Assembly: GCA_039822105.1 (NCBI GenBank)
Contig: JBCBMW010000002.1
Span: forward strand, 310,001-374,000
Length of the DNA: 64,000 nucleotides
DNA from: Parvularcula sp039822105
Lineage (GTDB): Bacteria; Pseudomonadota; Alphaproteobacteria; Caulobacterales; Parvularculaceae
Direction: 5' to 3'
This document shows positions 23,648 through 32,948 of this stretch, one piece after another. The translations under genes and the position numbers were made by a program. Under the pieces are notes generated by a model. It did no database searches. It saw only the letters and a program-made list of their open reading frames with translations, and was not told the origin of the DNA. Every line of letters starts with the position of its first letter. Position 1 is the stretch's first letter.

Positions 23648-24349
23648 TTGAGATCCGTTCCAGTGAACTATGACGAAGACGCGCCCTTTGAGGTGACCCG
23701 GTATCGAGAAATGCAAAAGGCCCTGCCTGGGTACGATGCCCTCTACCGGCTGACGCGCGCCCGACTTGAAACGGCTCTCATGCCAAGGTCTCATGTGCTG
23801 GTCGTTGGTGCAGGTGGCGGACGGGAAGTTGAAGCACTCAGCCAGAGCGATCACCAGTTTCAAATCACCGGCGTTGATCCGTCCCAGGACATGTTGAGCA
23901 TTGCAGAATGGTACGCCTCCCGCGCGAAGATGGGCAGTCAAGTCAAGCTGGTTCAAGGAACAGCGGAAGATACTGTTGCGCCAAAGGACGGTTTCGCTGC
24001 CGCGACATCACTCCTCGTTATGCACTTCTTGCCCGATGAAGAGAACGAGAATGGCAAAGCCGCCTATCTGCAATCGATCAGATCACGCCTCCGCAGCGGC
24101 GCGACACTCGTTCATGCTGATGTCAGCTATACGGACGAGTTTGCGATGTTTGCGCCGGTGTTCTCACAACACGCAGAACTGGCGGGACTTGATCCAGACG
24201 CTGCTCGCGTGGGCCCACAGACGATACAGACGATGCCGATCATCAGCCCCGAGAGAACCAAGGTGCTTCTTAAGGCAACAGGTTTTGCCAGCATACGACC
24301 CTTTTTCCAAACGCTCTGGTATCGCGGCTGGTTTGCAACGGCAGCTTAG
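23648..24349 (+). CDS. Class I SAM-dependent methyltransferase
   Basis: A protein of about 230 residues with motif I HVLVVGAGGGREVEAL, then the acidic loop TGVDPSQDML, and a post-I segment VKLVQGTAED. The start is uncertain: the TTG at 23648 abuts the operator, and a GTG at 23663 (VNYDEDAPF) is equally possible; neither has a good Shine-Dalgarno. It diverges from the Rrf2 gene and is its probable target. Substrate unknown; the tail (FFQTLWYRGWFA) resembles small-molecule methyltransferases. Confidence 0.85.
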   Translation: MRSVPVNYDEDAPFEVTRYREMQKALPGYDALYRLTRARLETALMPRSHVLVVGAGGGREVEALSQSDHQFQITGVDPSQDMLSIAEWYASRAKMGSQVKLVQGTAEDTVAPKDGFAAATSLLVMHFLPDEENENGKAAYLQSIRSRLRSGATLVHADVSYTDEFAMFAPVFSQHAELAGLDPDAARVGPQTIQTMPIISPERTKVLLKATGFASIRPFFQTLWYRGWFATAA

Positions 24350-24361
24350 GGGCTCAGCGCG

Positions 24362-24805
24362 CTAAGCCCGCAGGTCCTTCGACGAGCCGAGGCAGATATG
24401 CGACGTGATGCTCGCCACCTGGGGCAAGATCCCAAGCGTGTCGGCGTGGAAGCTTTTGTAGGCATCAAGCCCATCCACCTCGACCCGGAGGAGGTACTCG
24501 ACCGAACCGGTGATGTTATGGCACTCGCGCACTTCAGGGGCGCTCTCCATCGCGCGCTCAAAGTCGGCCGCATCCCTTCGAAGCTGTGCTGAAAGCCCCA
24601 CCATCACGAAGACCACGACATCGCCGCCGAGACGTTTGCGATCGAGAACCGCGCGGTAGCCTTTGATAAAGCCCGCTCGCTCCAGCTCCTGCACACGGCG
24701 CAGGCAGGCCGAAGCGGACAAACCCACGCGGTCCGCCAGCTCTGCGTTGCTCACTCGGCCATCCGCCTCCAGCTCACGCAATATTCGTTCGTTCATTGGG
24801 TCCAT
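24362..24805 (-). CDS. Lrp/AsnC-family regulator
   Basis: A 147-residue protein with the N-terminal AsnC-type helix-turn-helix (NERILRELEADGRVSNAELA, then DRVGLSASACLRRVQELERAG) and a C-terminal RAM ligand-binding domain (VMVGLSAQ, ECHNITGSVEYLLRVEV). It diverges from the indoleamine-dioxygenase-like gene with a perfect dyad in between, so it is probably an amino-acid-responsive regulator of tryptophan breakdown. Confidence 0.92.
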   Translation of the reverse strand: MDPMNERILRELEADGRVSNAELADRVGLSASACLRRVQELERAGFIKGYRAVLDRKRLGGDVVVFVMVGLSAQLRRDAADFERAMESAPEVRECHNITGSVEYLLRVEVDGLDAYKSFHADTLGILPQVASITSHICLGSSKDLRA

Positions 24806-24806
24806 C

Positions 24807-24823
24807 GCACAACTCTATTGTGC
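24807..24823. promoter_or_regulatory. Likely Lrp operator
   Basis: GCACAA-N5-TTGTGC, a perfect 17-base dyad, touches the start of the Lrp gene. A further TTGTGC half-site at 24881-24886 lies about 20 bases before the dioxygenase start. Confidence 0.6.
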
Positions 24824-24906
24824 ATGACCGCCCTCGCGCAAGCCAAAACGCAAGCACATGCGATCAATCATGGGTTATTCTTGTGCAACGCAGAGCGGAG
24901 GAATCG

Positions 24907-26106
24907 ATGATGAGCGCAACCACCCTTGAGAAGCCCGCCGTTCAGTCGCTTAGGGCCTACGATATGTCGGCCGAGCGAGGCTTCCTGTGCCGTCACGACA
25001 CCACGTCCGTCACCCTGCCGGGTGTTTGGCGCGAGGCTGCGGATGTTGCGCTGGAGCTGCCCCGGATCCTGCCGTCAGGGCGTGTACGATCTTTTCTGAC
25101 CCGCCATTTGCCCGACGCAGCGTTTGCGGAAAGTGTCGGCGACTTGACCAACGAAGAACTCCGTATGGCGACGGTTCACTACACGTTCATGGTCCAGGCC
25201 TATATCTGGGGCCAGACAGAACCATCGGACCGCCTGCCCGAAGCGCTTGCAAGGCCGATGGTGGCGATCGCCGATCGCCTGGGGCAGCAGCCTCTTCTCA
25301 CCTACAGCTCCTACGTTCTCGACAACTGGGCGTTGGTGGAGCCGGATCAGCCGCTCGGCCTTGATAACATCGCCATGGTCCAGAACTTCCTCGCGGGCCT
25401 CGACGAGGCCTGGTTCGTGCTAGTCCACGTGGCGATAGAGGCGGAGGCCGGGGCAATCCTGACACGGATGGCGCCGATCATTGAAGCCACCGAGAATGAA
25501 GACATCGCAGGCGCCCAAAAGCTTCTCGAAGACACCGCAGAGACCTGGGCCAAGCTCAAAGCGATCTTTGATCGGATGCCAGAGCGGTGCGATCCCTATA
25601 TCTATTTCGAGCGTGTACGGCCTTACATCCATGGCTGGAAAGACAACCCCGCGCTACCTGACGGTGTCATCTATGAAGGTGTCGAGCGCTACGGCTCTAA
25701 AGGGCAAGCCTTCCGCGGCCAGACCGGATCCCAGTCATCGATCGTGCCGAGCATGGACGCCCTCCTTGGCGTCGGTCACGCAGCTGATCCGCTGAAAGCG
25801 TTTCTTGATCAGCTGCACGCCTATCGTCCTGTCGGGCATCGGCGATTCATCGATGACGTGCGCGGGGCCAGCACGCTTCGGGCATTCACGCAGAGGACGG
25901 ATCATCGCGGGTTGAAAGACGCGTATAACGCCAACGTGCAAGCCGTCGCAGATTTCAGAACCCGCCACCTCGAATACGCGGCGAGCTATATCAACAAACA
26001 GGGCAAGAAAGCGGCTGGGAACGACACCGAGGTTGGTACCGGCGGCACGCCATTCATGCGCTATCTCAAAAAGCACCGCGACGAGACGAGCGCGAACTTG
26101 CTCTAA
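24907..26106 (+). CDS. Indoleamine 2,3-dioxygenase-like haem protein
   Basis: A 399-residue protein from an ATG with GGAGG six bases upstream. It matches the IDO family: the FRGQTGSQSSIVPSMDALLG segment (substrate pocket and haem contact region), VGHRRFIDDV, and RTRHLEYAASYI near residue 354, where the proximal haem-ligand His lies. IDO enzymes open the indole ring of L-tryptophan to N-formylkynurenine. An Lrp-type regulator is divergent, and trpE converges from the other side (26115). No other kynurenine-pathway gene is in view, so tryptophan is the probable but unproven substrate. Confidence 0.85.
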   Translation: MMSATTLEKPAVQSLRAYDMSAERGFLCRHDTTSVTLPGVWREAADVALELPRILPSGRVRSFLTRHLPDAAFAESVGDLTNEELRMATVHYTFMVQAYIWGQTEPSDRLPEALARPMVAIADRLGQQPLLTYSSYVLDNWALVEPDQPLGLDNIAMVQNFLAGLDEAWFVLVHVAIEAEAGAILTRMAPIIEATENEDIAGAQKLLEDTAETWAKLKAIFDRMPERCDPYIYFERVRPYIHGWKDNPALPDGVIYEGVERYGSKGQAFRGQTGSQSSIVPSMDALLGVGHAADPLKAFLDQLHAYRPVGHRRFIDDVRGASTLRAFTQRTDHRGLKDAYNANVQAVADFRTRHLEYAASYINKQGKKAAGNDTEVGTGGTPFMRYLKKHRDETSANLL

Positions 26107-26114
26107 GGGAGCGC

Positions 26115-27620
26115 TTAGCCGCCACGGGAGGCGTTGATGAACGCCTCTTTGATCGCACGGCTTTTGGCCTCGCACTCGGCAAGCTCTGCCTGCGGATCAC
26201 TGTCATAGACGATGCCCGCACCCGCCTGGATGTGGGCCTCACCGTCTTTCACCACGGCCATGCGCAGGCCGATGCAGCTATCGAATTCCCCGTCCGCGCC
26301 AAAATAGCCGATAGCACCGCCATAAAGTCCGCGCGCGGATACCTCGAGCTCATCGATGATCTCCATCGCGCGGATTTTCGGTGCGCCCGTCAGCGTTCCG
26401 GCGGGAAAACCGTTCAGCATCGCGTCGAGCGGCGTCAGCCCCTCTTTCAGCTTGCCCACGACGTTCGAGGTGATATGCATCACGTGGCTGAACCGCTCGA
26501 TGGTGAAGGTGGCGGTGGGCTTCACCGTCCCAGGTTCTGCGCTGCGGCCAACATCGTTCCGGCCAAGATCGAGCAGCATGAGATGCTCCGCCCGCTCCTT
26601 TTCGTCAGCCAGCAGCTCTTTTTCGAGCGCCGCGTCTTCGTCAGGCGTCGCACCGCGCGGCCGTGTGCCTGCAATGGGACGGATGGTGACCCCACCATTC
26701 CGGACACGAACGAGGATCTCTGGGCTCGCGCCAAGAAAGGTCGCGGGTTCAAAATTGAGGTAGAACAAGAACGGTGACGGATTGATCCGGCGCAGCTGGC
26801 GATACGCGTCCAGCGCTTTGCCTTCATAGGGCGCGCTGTAGCGCTGGCTCAGCACCACTTGAAAAATATCGCCTGCGCGGATGTATTCCTTCGCATGCTC
26901 CACCGCGCCAAGATACTCTTGGCTCGCCATATTGGACTCAAACTCCGGCATCGGCGTTTTTGGCGAAACAGCCACATTGAGCGGCTCACGCAACCGGTCG
27001 ATCAGTTTACCGAGCCGCTCGTCAGCGGCGGCGTAGGCCTCATCGGCAGACTGACCGCTTTCGGGGCGCGCCGTCGTGACGAGGACGACCTCGCGTTTTA
27101 CGCTGTCAAACGTCGCCATCACCTGGGGTCTGACCAGGTAGGCGTCCGGCAGCTCCAGATGATCCTCAGGCCGGTCGGGCAAGTGCTCCACATAACGGAT
27201 GAAATCGTAAGCGAAGTAGCCAAAGAGACCCGATGCCATGGGCGGCAGGTCCTGCTCCACCGACGCAGGCATCTTGACGCGAGACTTTGCGACGAGATCC
27301 CGAAGGGCGCTCAGCGCATCGCCGCCCTCTTCGATCACCTCGCCTTTAGGTGTCATCAGCCTCACGTTTTGATCCTTGCACTGCCAAACCAAGTCAGGTT
27401 CAAGACCAATGGTCGAGTAGCGGCCAAGCTGCTCACCGCCCTCGACGGACTCGAGCAAAAATGAGCCCTTCGCGTCCCCGCTCAGCTTGAGATAGGCCGA
27501 GAGCGGCGTTTCGAGGTCACCCACGAAACGGCGATAGAGAAGCTGCGCTTCACCGGCCTCATAACCGGGTTTGAAATCGACAAACGCCGGCTCGAGACGA
27601 TCAAACCCGTCGCCGCTCAC
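26115..27620 (-). CDS. trpE: Anthranilate synthase component I
   Basis: A 501-residue enzyme converting chorismate to anthranilate with ammonia from TrpG. The N-terminal region carries the feedback site (LLESVEGGEQLGRYS), and the chorismate-binding domain shows QVVLSQRYSAPYEG, PIAGTRPRGATPDEDAA, DLGRNDVGRSAEPGTV and AGAGIVYDSDP. Its ATG overlaps the stop of ppiD by four bases. It is separated from trpG by the yibQ/Rrf2/IDO block, a split trp layout common in this class. Confidence 0.97.
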   Translation of the reverse strand: MSGDGFDRLEPAFVDFKPGYEAGEAQLLYRRFVGDLETPLSAYLKLSGDAKGSFLLESVEGGEQLGRYSTIGLEPDLVWQCKDQNVRLMTPKGEVIEEGGDALSALRDLVAKSRVKMPASVEQDLPPMASGLFGYFAYDFIRYVEHLPDRPEDHLELPDAYLVRPQVMATFDSVKREVVLVTTARPESGQSADEAYAAADERLGKLIDRLREPLNVAVSPKTPMPEFESNMASQEYLGAVEHAKEYIRAGDIFQVVLSQRYSAPYEGKALDAYRQLRRINPSPFLFYLNFEPATFLGASPEILVRVRNGGVTIRPIAGTRPRGATPDEDAALEKELLADEKERAEHLMLLDLGRNDVGRSAEPGTVKPTATFTIERFSHVMHITSNVVGKLKEGLTPLDAMLNGFPAGTLTGAPKIRAMEIIDELEVSARGLYGGAIGYFGADGEFDSCIGLRMAVVKDGEAHIQAGAGIVYDSDPQAELAECEAKSRAIKEAFINASRGG

Positions 27621-29470
27621 TCGGTGAGGCCCAAGGAACGCGAGATCACGCGATCATTTTGGCGGACTTCCGTCTCGCCTTCGAGAGCCAATACATAAGC
27701 TTGATAAAGCTCGTTCGTCAGCTGATCACCAAACTGGTTGTTGACCAGAGGCAGGACCGCCATCGCTTCGGTCGCGTCGCTATAGGTGACATTCTCGACA
27801 CGGACGGCATAGACGATGTCACCGCTGCCCGGGATGGTCGTCGTTTGCCCAACGGCGAGCTCTAAGATCTGGCTCACCACGTCGTTGGGAATGGCGCTTT
27901 GGGTGTCGCGAGCCAACGTCTCAGTACGGACTTCACTGCCCAGCGCTTGAGCGGCTTCTTCAAAGCTCACGCCGGCGGCCTCTTGGGCCGCAAACTGTAC
28001 GCCGATCTGCCGAGAAGCGTCGTCGGCACGTTCGGCTTCTAGAGCTTCGCGGATCTCAGCCTCCACCTCAGCGAGAGCGAGGGGTGCTGGCGGGACAATA
28101 CTCTCCACCGTGACGAAACCGTAGCCGTCGGCCAACCGAATGCCGGGGCTCTCCTCGCCTTCTTCGAGGCGGCTGCCTTCTGCGGCCAAGATCCGGTTGA
28201 TCGACGCAATCGACCCATTCCGTGTGAAGAGCTCCCGGTCGATTGGGCCGACAGTACGCGCTTCCAAGCTTAGGGACGTTGCGGCCTCGGCCAATGTGGT
28301 GCCCTCGTCACGGGCGATCTCGACGCCTTCTACGAGTTCGATCACGCGCTCCTCCGCAATCTCGGCGATGAGTTCCGCTTCGAGAGTTTCACGCAGGTCC
28401 TCAAAACTCTCAACGTCAGACGCGTTGATCGCTGTAACCTCCGCATAAAGATCACCAAATGGCGTGGAGATGGGACCCAGCAGCGCCCCGGCCTCGCCCG
28501 CGAACACCGCCTCCGCAAGGTCCTCATTGATGAAGCCGTCACGTGTGCGTTCGCTGAGCTCCGTCACAGCCGCACCCGTGGCTTCGACCACCGCGTCAAA
28601 GCCGCCGCCTGCGGACACTGCATCACTGGCAGCAGACTTGGCGTCGTCGGCAGAAATGGTGACCTGGCGATAGTTGCGGGTCTCCGCCGCCTCATTGGCG
28701 CCGACCCGCGCATTGTAGAGCTGTTGGACGTCCTCTTCGCTCACGCTGATATCGTCCGAAACATCCTCAGTGCTGATCGTCAGCACGGTGAAGGTCCGGT
28801 ACTCCGGCGAGAGATAGAAGCCACTGTTCACTTCATAGTAGGCCGCGATGTCCTCCTCGGTGGGCGGCTCCACGGCGTCACGCGTCAGCTCAGCCACTTT
28901 GATGGTGCGCTGTTCGAACTCGTTCAGCAGCAGAAGACGCGTCAGGTCCTGGGGCGCCGTTGCAGGTGTGCTCAGCGCTCCGGTCAGCTGGCCGCGCTTG
29001 AGATCCTCCGCAACAAGATCACCGAAGGCGTCGAGCGAAATCCCCTGCTGCTGGAGTGCAATGGTCAAGAGCTGCGCGTTGAAACGGCCGGTCTCAGGGC
29101 TTTTCAGCTCATCGATATTCTCAATATACAGACGAACAATGTCGGTCGGCGCTGCAAGACCAAGATCGTTCGCCGCGTTGGTCAGCAATCCGCGGAGCGT
29201 GAGGATCTGAATGGCTTCCTGGGCAATGCCGGCTGAGATCAGCTGATCGCGGGTCAGGTTGGGGTTTTGCGCCTGGGCCTGCTGCACGCGGTTGCGGACC
29301 TCCAGCTCAAACTCGCGGCCGGAATACTCTGTCTTGCCGATCGTCAGCGCTGCGCCGCTGCCGAAGTTATCAAGCGCAGGCACACCCACCACGGCCATCG
29401 CCAAAATGATAAGGCCCCCAACGACCCATGCCAGGACACCGCGTAACGCGTTGCGGAAACTGTTCAGCAC
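27617..29470 (-). CDS. ppiD: PpiD-like membrane-anchored peptidyl-prolyl isomerase
   Basis: A 617-residue protein with GTG start at 29470. An N-terminal membrane helix (VLAWVVGGLIILAMAVVGV) anchors it with the rest in the periplasm. The SurA-N-like region (VRNRVQQAQAQNPNLTRDQL) and a parvulin-related domain (ELSERTRDGFINEDLAEAVF, with GPISTPFGDLYAEV) follow. Like PpiD it would assist folding of exported proteins at the Sec translocon. The parvulin domain is divergent and may lack activity, as in several PpiD proteins. It is translationally coupled to trpE. Confidence 0.9.
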   Translation of the reverse strand: MLNSFRNALRGVLAWVVGGLIILAMAVVGVPALDNFGSGAALTIGKTEYSGREFELEVRNRVQQAQAQNPNLTRDQLISAGIAQEAIQILTLRGLLTNAANDLGLAAPTDIVRLYIENIDELKSPETGRFNAQLLTIALQQQGISLDAFGDLVAEDLKRGQLTGALSTPATAPQDLTRLLLLNEFEQRTIKVAELTRDAVEPPTEEDIAAYYEVNSGFYLSPEYRTFTVLTISTEDVSDDISVSEEDVQQLYNARVGANEAAETRNYRQVTISADDAKSAASDAVSAGGGFDAVVEATGAAVTELSERTRDGFINEDLAEAVFAGEAGALLGPISTPFGDLYAEVTAINASDVESFEDLRETLEAELIAEIAEERVIELVEGVEIARDEGTTLAEAATSLSLEARTVGPIDRELFTRNGSIASINRILAAEGSRLEEGEESPGIRLADGYGFVTVESIVPPAPLALAEVEAEIREALEAERADDASRQIGVQFAAQEAAGVSFEEAAQALGSEVRTETLARDTQSAIPNDVVSQILELAVGQTTTIPGSGDIVYAVRVENVTYSDATEAMAVLPLVNNQFGDQLTNELYQAYVLALEGETEVRQNDRVISRSLGLTE

Positions 29471-29576
29471 TCCGTAAGCCTTTCGTTCTTCACGAAAGAT
29501 GCGTTTGGATGGCTCGCTGCGGCTTTGCAAGACGGCGGCCGTCCCCCAAACGGTGGGAAAAGGAAAGGCGTGCAGA

Positions 29577-30287
29577 ATGGCGTTGATTATTGGGAACTGG
29601 AAGATGAACGGCACGAGCGCGTCGCTGGCTGAGGTGGGCCAGATCATCGACGGCGCTGAGGCCGCGGCGAAGGACGGGATGCAGATGGTGATCTGCCCGC
29701 CCGCCACGTTGCTGCGGGAGGTGAGCGCCGCCTGCCGCGACACCAAGATCCAAACCGGCGGCCAGGACTGCCATCACGAGCCCTCGGGCGCGCATACCGG
29801 CTGCGTGTCGTCTGAGATGCTCGCCGACGCGGGCGCATCCTACTGCATCATCGGCCACTCCGAAGCGCGGGAGCGATCAGGCGACAGCGCTGAGACGCTC
29901 GGGGCGAAGGTGGACGCCGTGCTTCGCACCGGGCTCGTCCCCATTTTCTGTGTCGGGGAAAGCCTTGAAGAACGCCAAGACCTGCGCGCCGTCGACGTTG
30001 TCACCGGGCAGCTCGATGTTGTTGCCGACAAGGCCGACCAAGTGATCGTTGCCTACGAGCCCATTTGGGCCATCGGGACTGGCCTCACCCCGAAAGAGGA
30101 CGACATCGCGGAGATGCACAATGCGATGCGCGACAAGTTGGGGCCTAAGCCTCCGCTTCTCTACGGTGGTTCTGTGAAGCCGGGTAACGCGGCGGAAATC
30201 CTTCGCATCGACAATGTGGGCGGGGCCTTGATTGGCGGTGCCAGCCTGGTGGCCAAAGATTTTCTAGCGATCGCGCGCTCTGTCTGA
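29577..30287 (+). CDS. tpiA: Triosephosphate isomerase
   Basis: A 236-residue glycolytic enzyme interconverting dihydroxyacetone phosphate and glyceraldehyde 3-phosphate. Visible sites: substrate Lys in GNWKMNG, catalytic His in IIGHSEARE, catalytic Glu in VAYEPIWAIGTG, and phosphate loops YGGSV and GGAL. The start is set at the conserved MALIIGNWK. It diverges from ppiD and overlaps the next gene by one base. Confidence 0.98.
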   Translation: MALIIGNWKMNGTSASLAEVGQIIDGAEAAAKDGMQMVICPPATLLREVSAACRDTKIQTGGQDCHHEPSGAHTGCVSSEMLADAGASYCIIGHSEARERSGDSAETLGAKVDAVLRTGLVPIFCVGESLEERQDLRAVDVVTGQLDVVADKADQVIVAYEPIWAIGTGLTPKEDDIAEMHNAMRDKLGPKPPLLYGGSVKPGNAAEILRIDNVGGALIGGASLVAKDFLAIARSV

Positions 30288-31318
30288 TGTCCGTCAAACT
30301 CCTTCTCCTCGTCGCTTTTGCCCTGGTGTTGGGAACGATCCTGTTCTCCTTCATCCAGGATCGGGCGATCACGAGGCGAAGGGAGCCAGCAGGCGATCTG
30401 GTGCCCACGGACGAGGGCAACATTCACGTTATTCGGCGCGGTGCGCCCGGCGAAAAGCTCCCGGTGGTGATGGCGCACGGCACTTTCACCAACGGCCTCG
30501 ATATGGACATCGACCTGGCGCGGGAGCTTGCGGATGAGCGCTTGGTCCTATCGGTCGATCGCCCAGGGCATGGCTTTTCGGATCGTCCGCGCGACGGCTT
30601 CCGCATGGATGTGCAGGTCGCAGCGATGCGCGAAGCGGTGAGAGCCCAAGGCGCGGAGCGTTATGTCGTGGTCGGACAAAGCTACGGCGCTGCCACGGCG
30701 CTTGTCTGGGCACTCGCCTACCCAGAAGACGTAGCGGGTCTGGTGCTCGTCGCGCCGGTCAGCCATCCCTGGCCCGGCGGATTGCGATGGTACGCCAAGG
30801 CAGGGAACAATCCCTATTATGGCTGGTTCTTCCGGCGCAGCTTCATCGCTCTCTTTTGCCGCTATGGCCTGAAGCGTGCGGTCGAACGCTCACTCGCCGG
30901 CGCGAAGGCAGCGTCGTACTACTTCGATCGAGTGCAGTCGCAACTCGCTTTCCGCGCCAATGAGTTCAAGTGGAACGCTGAGGACCTTTGCCGCCTCTAT
31001 GAACAGCTGGTGCCGCTGTCCAAACGCTATGGCGAGATCGACATACCGGCAGAAGTGGTGGCCGGAACCCACGACATCACCGTTCTGCTGCCGGTCCATG
31101 GGCGCAAACTCCAGGAGGAGATTCCGGACTGCGGGCTCGATATCATCGAGGGCGGCGGGCATGCTCTCCACCACACGCACCCCGAACGGGTCCACGCTGC
31201 CGTCGATCGCCTCGACAGACGGCTTGAAATTGCACGTCGCTCGCCCCTAGAGAGCGCTTTCCGAGCGATCACAGCGGTGTTCCCGCAGCGCATCGCGTCC
31301 AAGCAGGAAGCCTCATGA
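30287..31318 (+). CDS. Alpha/beta hydrolase with N-terminal membrane segment
   Basis: A 343-residue protein. An N-terminal hydrophobic helix (LLLLVAFALVLGTILFSFI) is followed by an alpha/beta-hydrolase core: oxyanion region VVMAHGTFTNG, nucleophile elbow VVVGQSYGAAT (Ser in G-x-S-x-G) and the His of GGGHALHHTHPE near the C-terminus. VVAGTHDITV supplies the acidic residue. It is fused by overlap to tpiA (one base) and secG (four bases). The substrate is unknown. Confidence 0.88.
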   Translation: MSVKLLLLVAFALVLGTILFSFIQDRAITRRREPAGDLVPTDEGNIHVIRRGAPGEKLPVVMAHGTFTNGLDMDIDLARELADERLVLSVDRPGHGFSDRPRDGFRMDVQVAAMREAVRAQGAERYVVVGQSYGAATALVWALAYPEDVAGLVLVAPVSHPWPGGLRWYAKAGNNPYYGWFFRRSFIALFCRYGLKRAVERSLAGAKAASYYFDRVQSQLAFRANEFKWNAEDLCRLYEQLVPLSKRYGEIDIPAEVVAGTHDITVLLPVHGRKLQEEIPDCGLDIIEGGGHALHHTHPERVHAAVDRLDRRLEIARRSPLESAFRAITAVFPQRIASKQEAS

Positions 31319-31752
31319 CCGCGATCATTCTGACCATTCACACCATGGTGGTGCTGGCCCTTGTCGGGGTCGTTCTGTTGCAGCGTTCCGAAGGCGGCGC
31401 GCTCGGTATGGGCGGCGGTGGCGGCGGCCTCATGTCTGGCCGGGGCGCGGCGACAGCGCTCACCCGGACCACAACGATCTTGGCGGGCGTCTTTTTCGTG
31501 ACCTCACTCACCCTGGCCCTGGTGGCCGACCGTGGTCAGTCGAACATCGATTTTCTGCCGACCGAGGAAGAGGCGCTGGACGAAGACGATTTCTCCGACA
31601 TCATCGGCGGGACCGATGACGGCGCTGAGGGCGCAACGCCCGCGCCTGACATCTTCACGTTGCCTGATGATCTCGGTGTCAGCACCGATGAAGCGCCTGC
31701 GGAAGAGCCCACCGGCGACACACCGCCGCCGGCCGACGATCCACAGAACTAA
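31315..31752 (+). CDS. secG: Preprotein translocase subunit SecG
   Basis: A 145-residue protein with two membrane helices separated by the Gly-rich loop typical of SecG (ALGMGGGGGGLMSGRGAATALTR). A long acidic, proline-rich tail of about 65 residues follows the second helix. It helps SecYEG export proteins. The tpiA-secG pairing is common in alphaproteobacteria. It ends directly against the convergent LpxR-like gene. Confidence 0.93.
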   Translation: MTAIILTIHTMVVLALVGVVLLQRSEGGALGMGGGGGGLMSGRGAATALTRTTTILAGVFFVTSLTLALVADRGQSNIDFLPTEEEALDEDDFSDIIGGTDDGAEGATPAPDIFTLPDDLGVSTDEAPAEEPTGDTPPPADDPQN

Positions 31753-32757
31753 CTAGAACTTCCGCGAGAGGCTGATCGACGCGAAGGTCTGCGTCTCGTT
31801 TTCCTCGTCGAATTGAGGTGAGCGCGCGACAACAGTCAGAGCGCCTTGATACTTGCCGCGCTGCAGGACCGCGCCGACCTCAAAGTCGGCCACCCACACG
31901 CTGCTTTGCACATCGATGAAGTCGTCTTCGCGGAAGAAGCTATCGTCGAGCACGATGTTGTGCGCGACAGCGCGAACATCACCGCCTCCGAAGATGAACC
32001 ACTGGAACTTCTCGTCATTGCGCGGCGTGAAGAAGCCTGAACCGCCGTTGACCGCAGTCCGCACCCGGGGCACCGAGAAGGTGGATGTGATGCCCGGACC
32101 CCAGCGCAGCGTCGTGCTGCCGCCGATGCCGGTATATTTGTTGCCCGCCGAAGCCACACCGCCAACGATGAGATCAACGGGAACGCCTAGGAACTCATTG
32201 TTGCGGAGGAATCGCTTCTGAACGTTGTAGTGGAAGTTCAGTAGGACCTCATCATCAACCTGCGTGTCCCACCCCTGGGGGTCGACATCGCCCGTGATGT
32301 CGTGGGTCGCCTTTTGAATGTTTTCAGCCAAGGCTGAGTCGCCGACGAAGCCTGTTTCAATCGAGAAGCGGTCGATCCGGTGGCGCTGCTGGACCATCCA
32401 CGTCGCTTCCGCGGTGAAAAAGCCAGCATACGGGTGCTCGCCAGGCTGAAACTCTGTCGGGCGCAGGTTGTCAGGCGTGTAGAACGCGTGGGTCAGCATG
32501 AAACCGCGCCGGGCCACAGCCGCGCCCTGGGGCCGAACGATCTTGTCAGCAAGGAAAGCCGAGAAGCCAGAAAGCTCGCGCGTCCCGCTCACGTAACCAA
32601 GGCTGGCGCCGCTGGTGTAGTTGTCGTCTTCGCGCGTGAAGCTGTCGTTCTCCACGAGCAGCGTCCAGGTCGCATCAGGATCGTCCAAGTTTGGCTGCGC
32701 CGCAGCGGTCCCGATGCACGCAAAAGCCGCCATGACCACGAAAGAACGCACCATCAT
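31753..32757 (-). CDS. LpxR-like outer-membrane lipid A deacylase family protein (DUF2219)
   Basis: A 334-residue protein with a signal peptide (MMVRSFVVMAAFACIGTAAAQ region). The body matches the LpxR/DUF2219 family: LLVENDSFTREDDNYTSGASLGY near the N-terminus, HAFYTPDNL, and a C-terminal Phe (SISLSRKF) typical of outer-membrane beta barrels. LpxR removes the 3'-O-acyl chain of lipid A. Catalytic Asn, Glu and Asp in ENDSF appear kept. The start is set at 32757 because GAGG lies nine bases upstream; frames to 33060 overlap the next gene. Confidence 0.82.
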   Translation of the reverse strand: MMVRSFVVMAAFACIGTAAAQPNLDDPDATWTLLVENDSFTREDDNYTSGASLGYVSGTRELSGFSAFLADKIVRPQGAAVARRGFMLTHAFYTPDNLRPTEFQPGEHPYAGFFTAEATWMVQQRHRIDRFSIETGFVGDSALAENIQKATHDITGDVDPQGWDTQVDDEVLLNFHYNVQKRFLRNNEFLGVPVDLIVGGVASAGNKYTGIGGSTTLRWGPGITSTFSVPRVRTAVNGGSGFFTPRNDEKFQWFIFGGGDVRAVAHNIVLDDSFFREDDFIDVQSSVWVADFEVGAVLQRGKYQGALTVVARSPQFDEENETQTFASISLSRKF

Positions 32758-32948
32758 GGTCATCAACCTCACCCCACCATCCCAAACTGATACAGCTAGT
32801 ATGGTGTCTCGTCCCGGACGTTCCATGCCGCAAGATGCGAAATGGAAAAAACTATGGCTGATATGACACATCGTCTGCATCCACCGCGTGTGTGGGCCCC
32901 TCACCGGGCCTTCCATACCAAGCGGAATGCGAGCTCCGTGCCAGGACG

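Noticed and set aside
24796..24906. N-terminal extension of the indoleamine dioxygenase frame
   Set aside because: It runs through the promoter and Lrp dyad; GGAGG supports the ATG at 24907.
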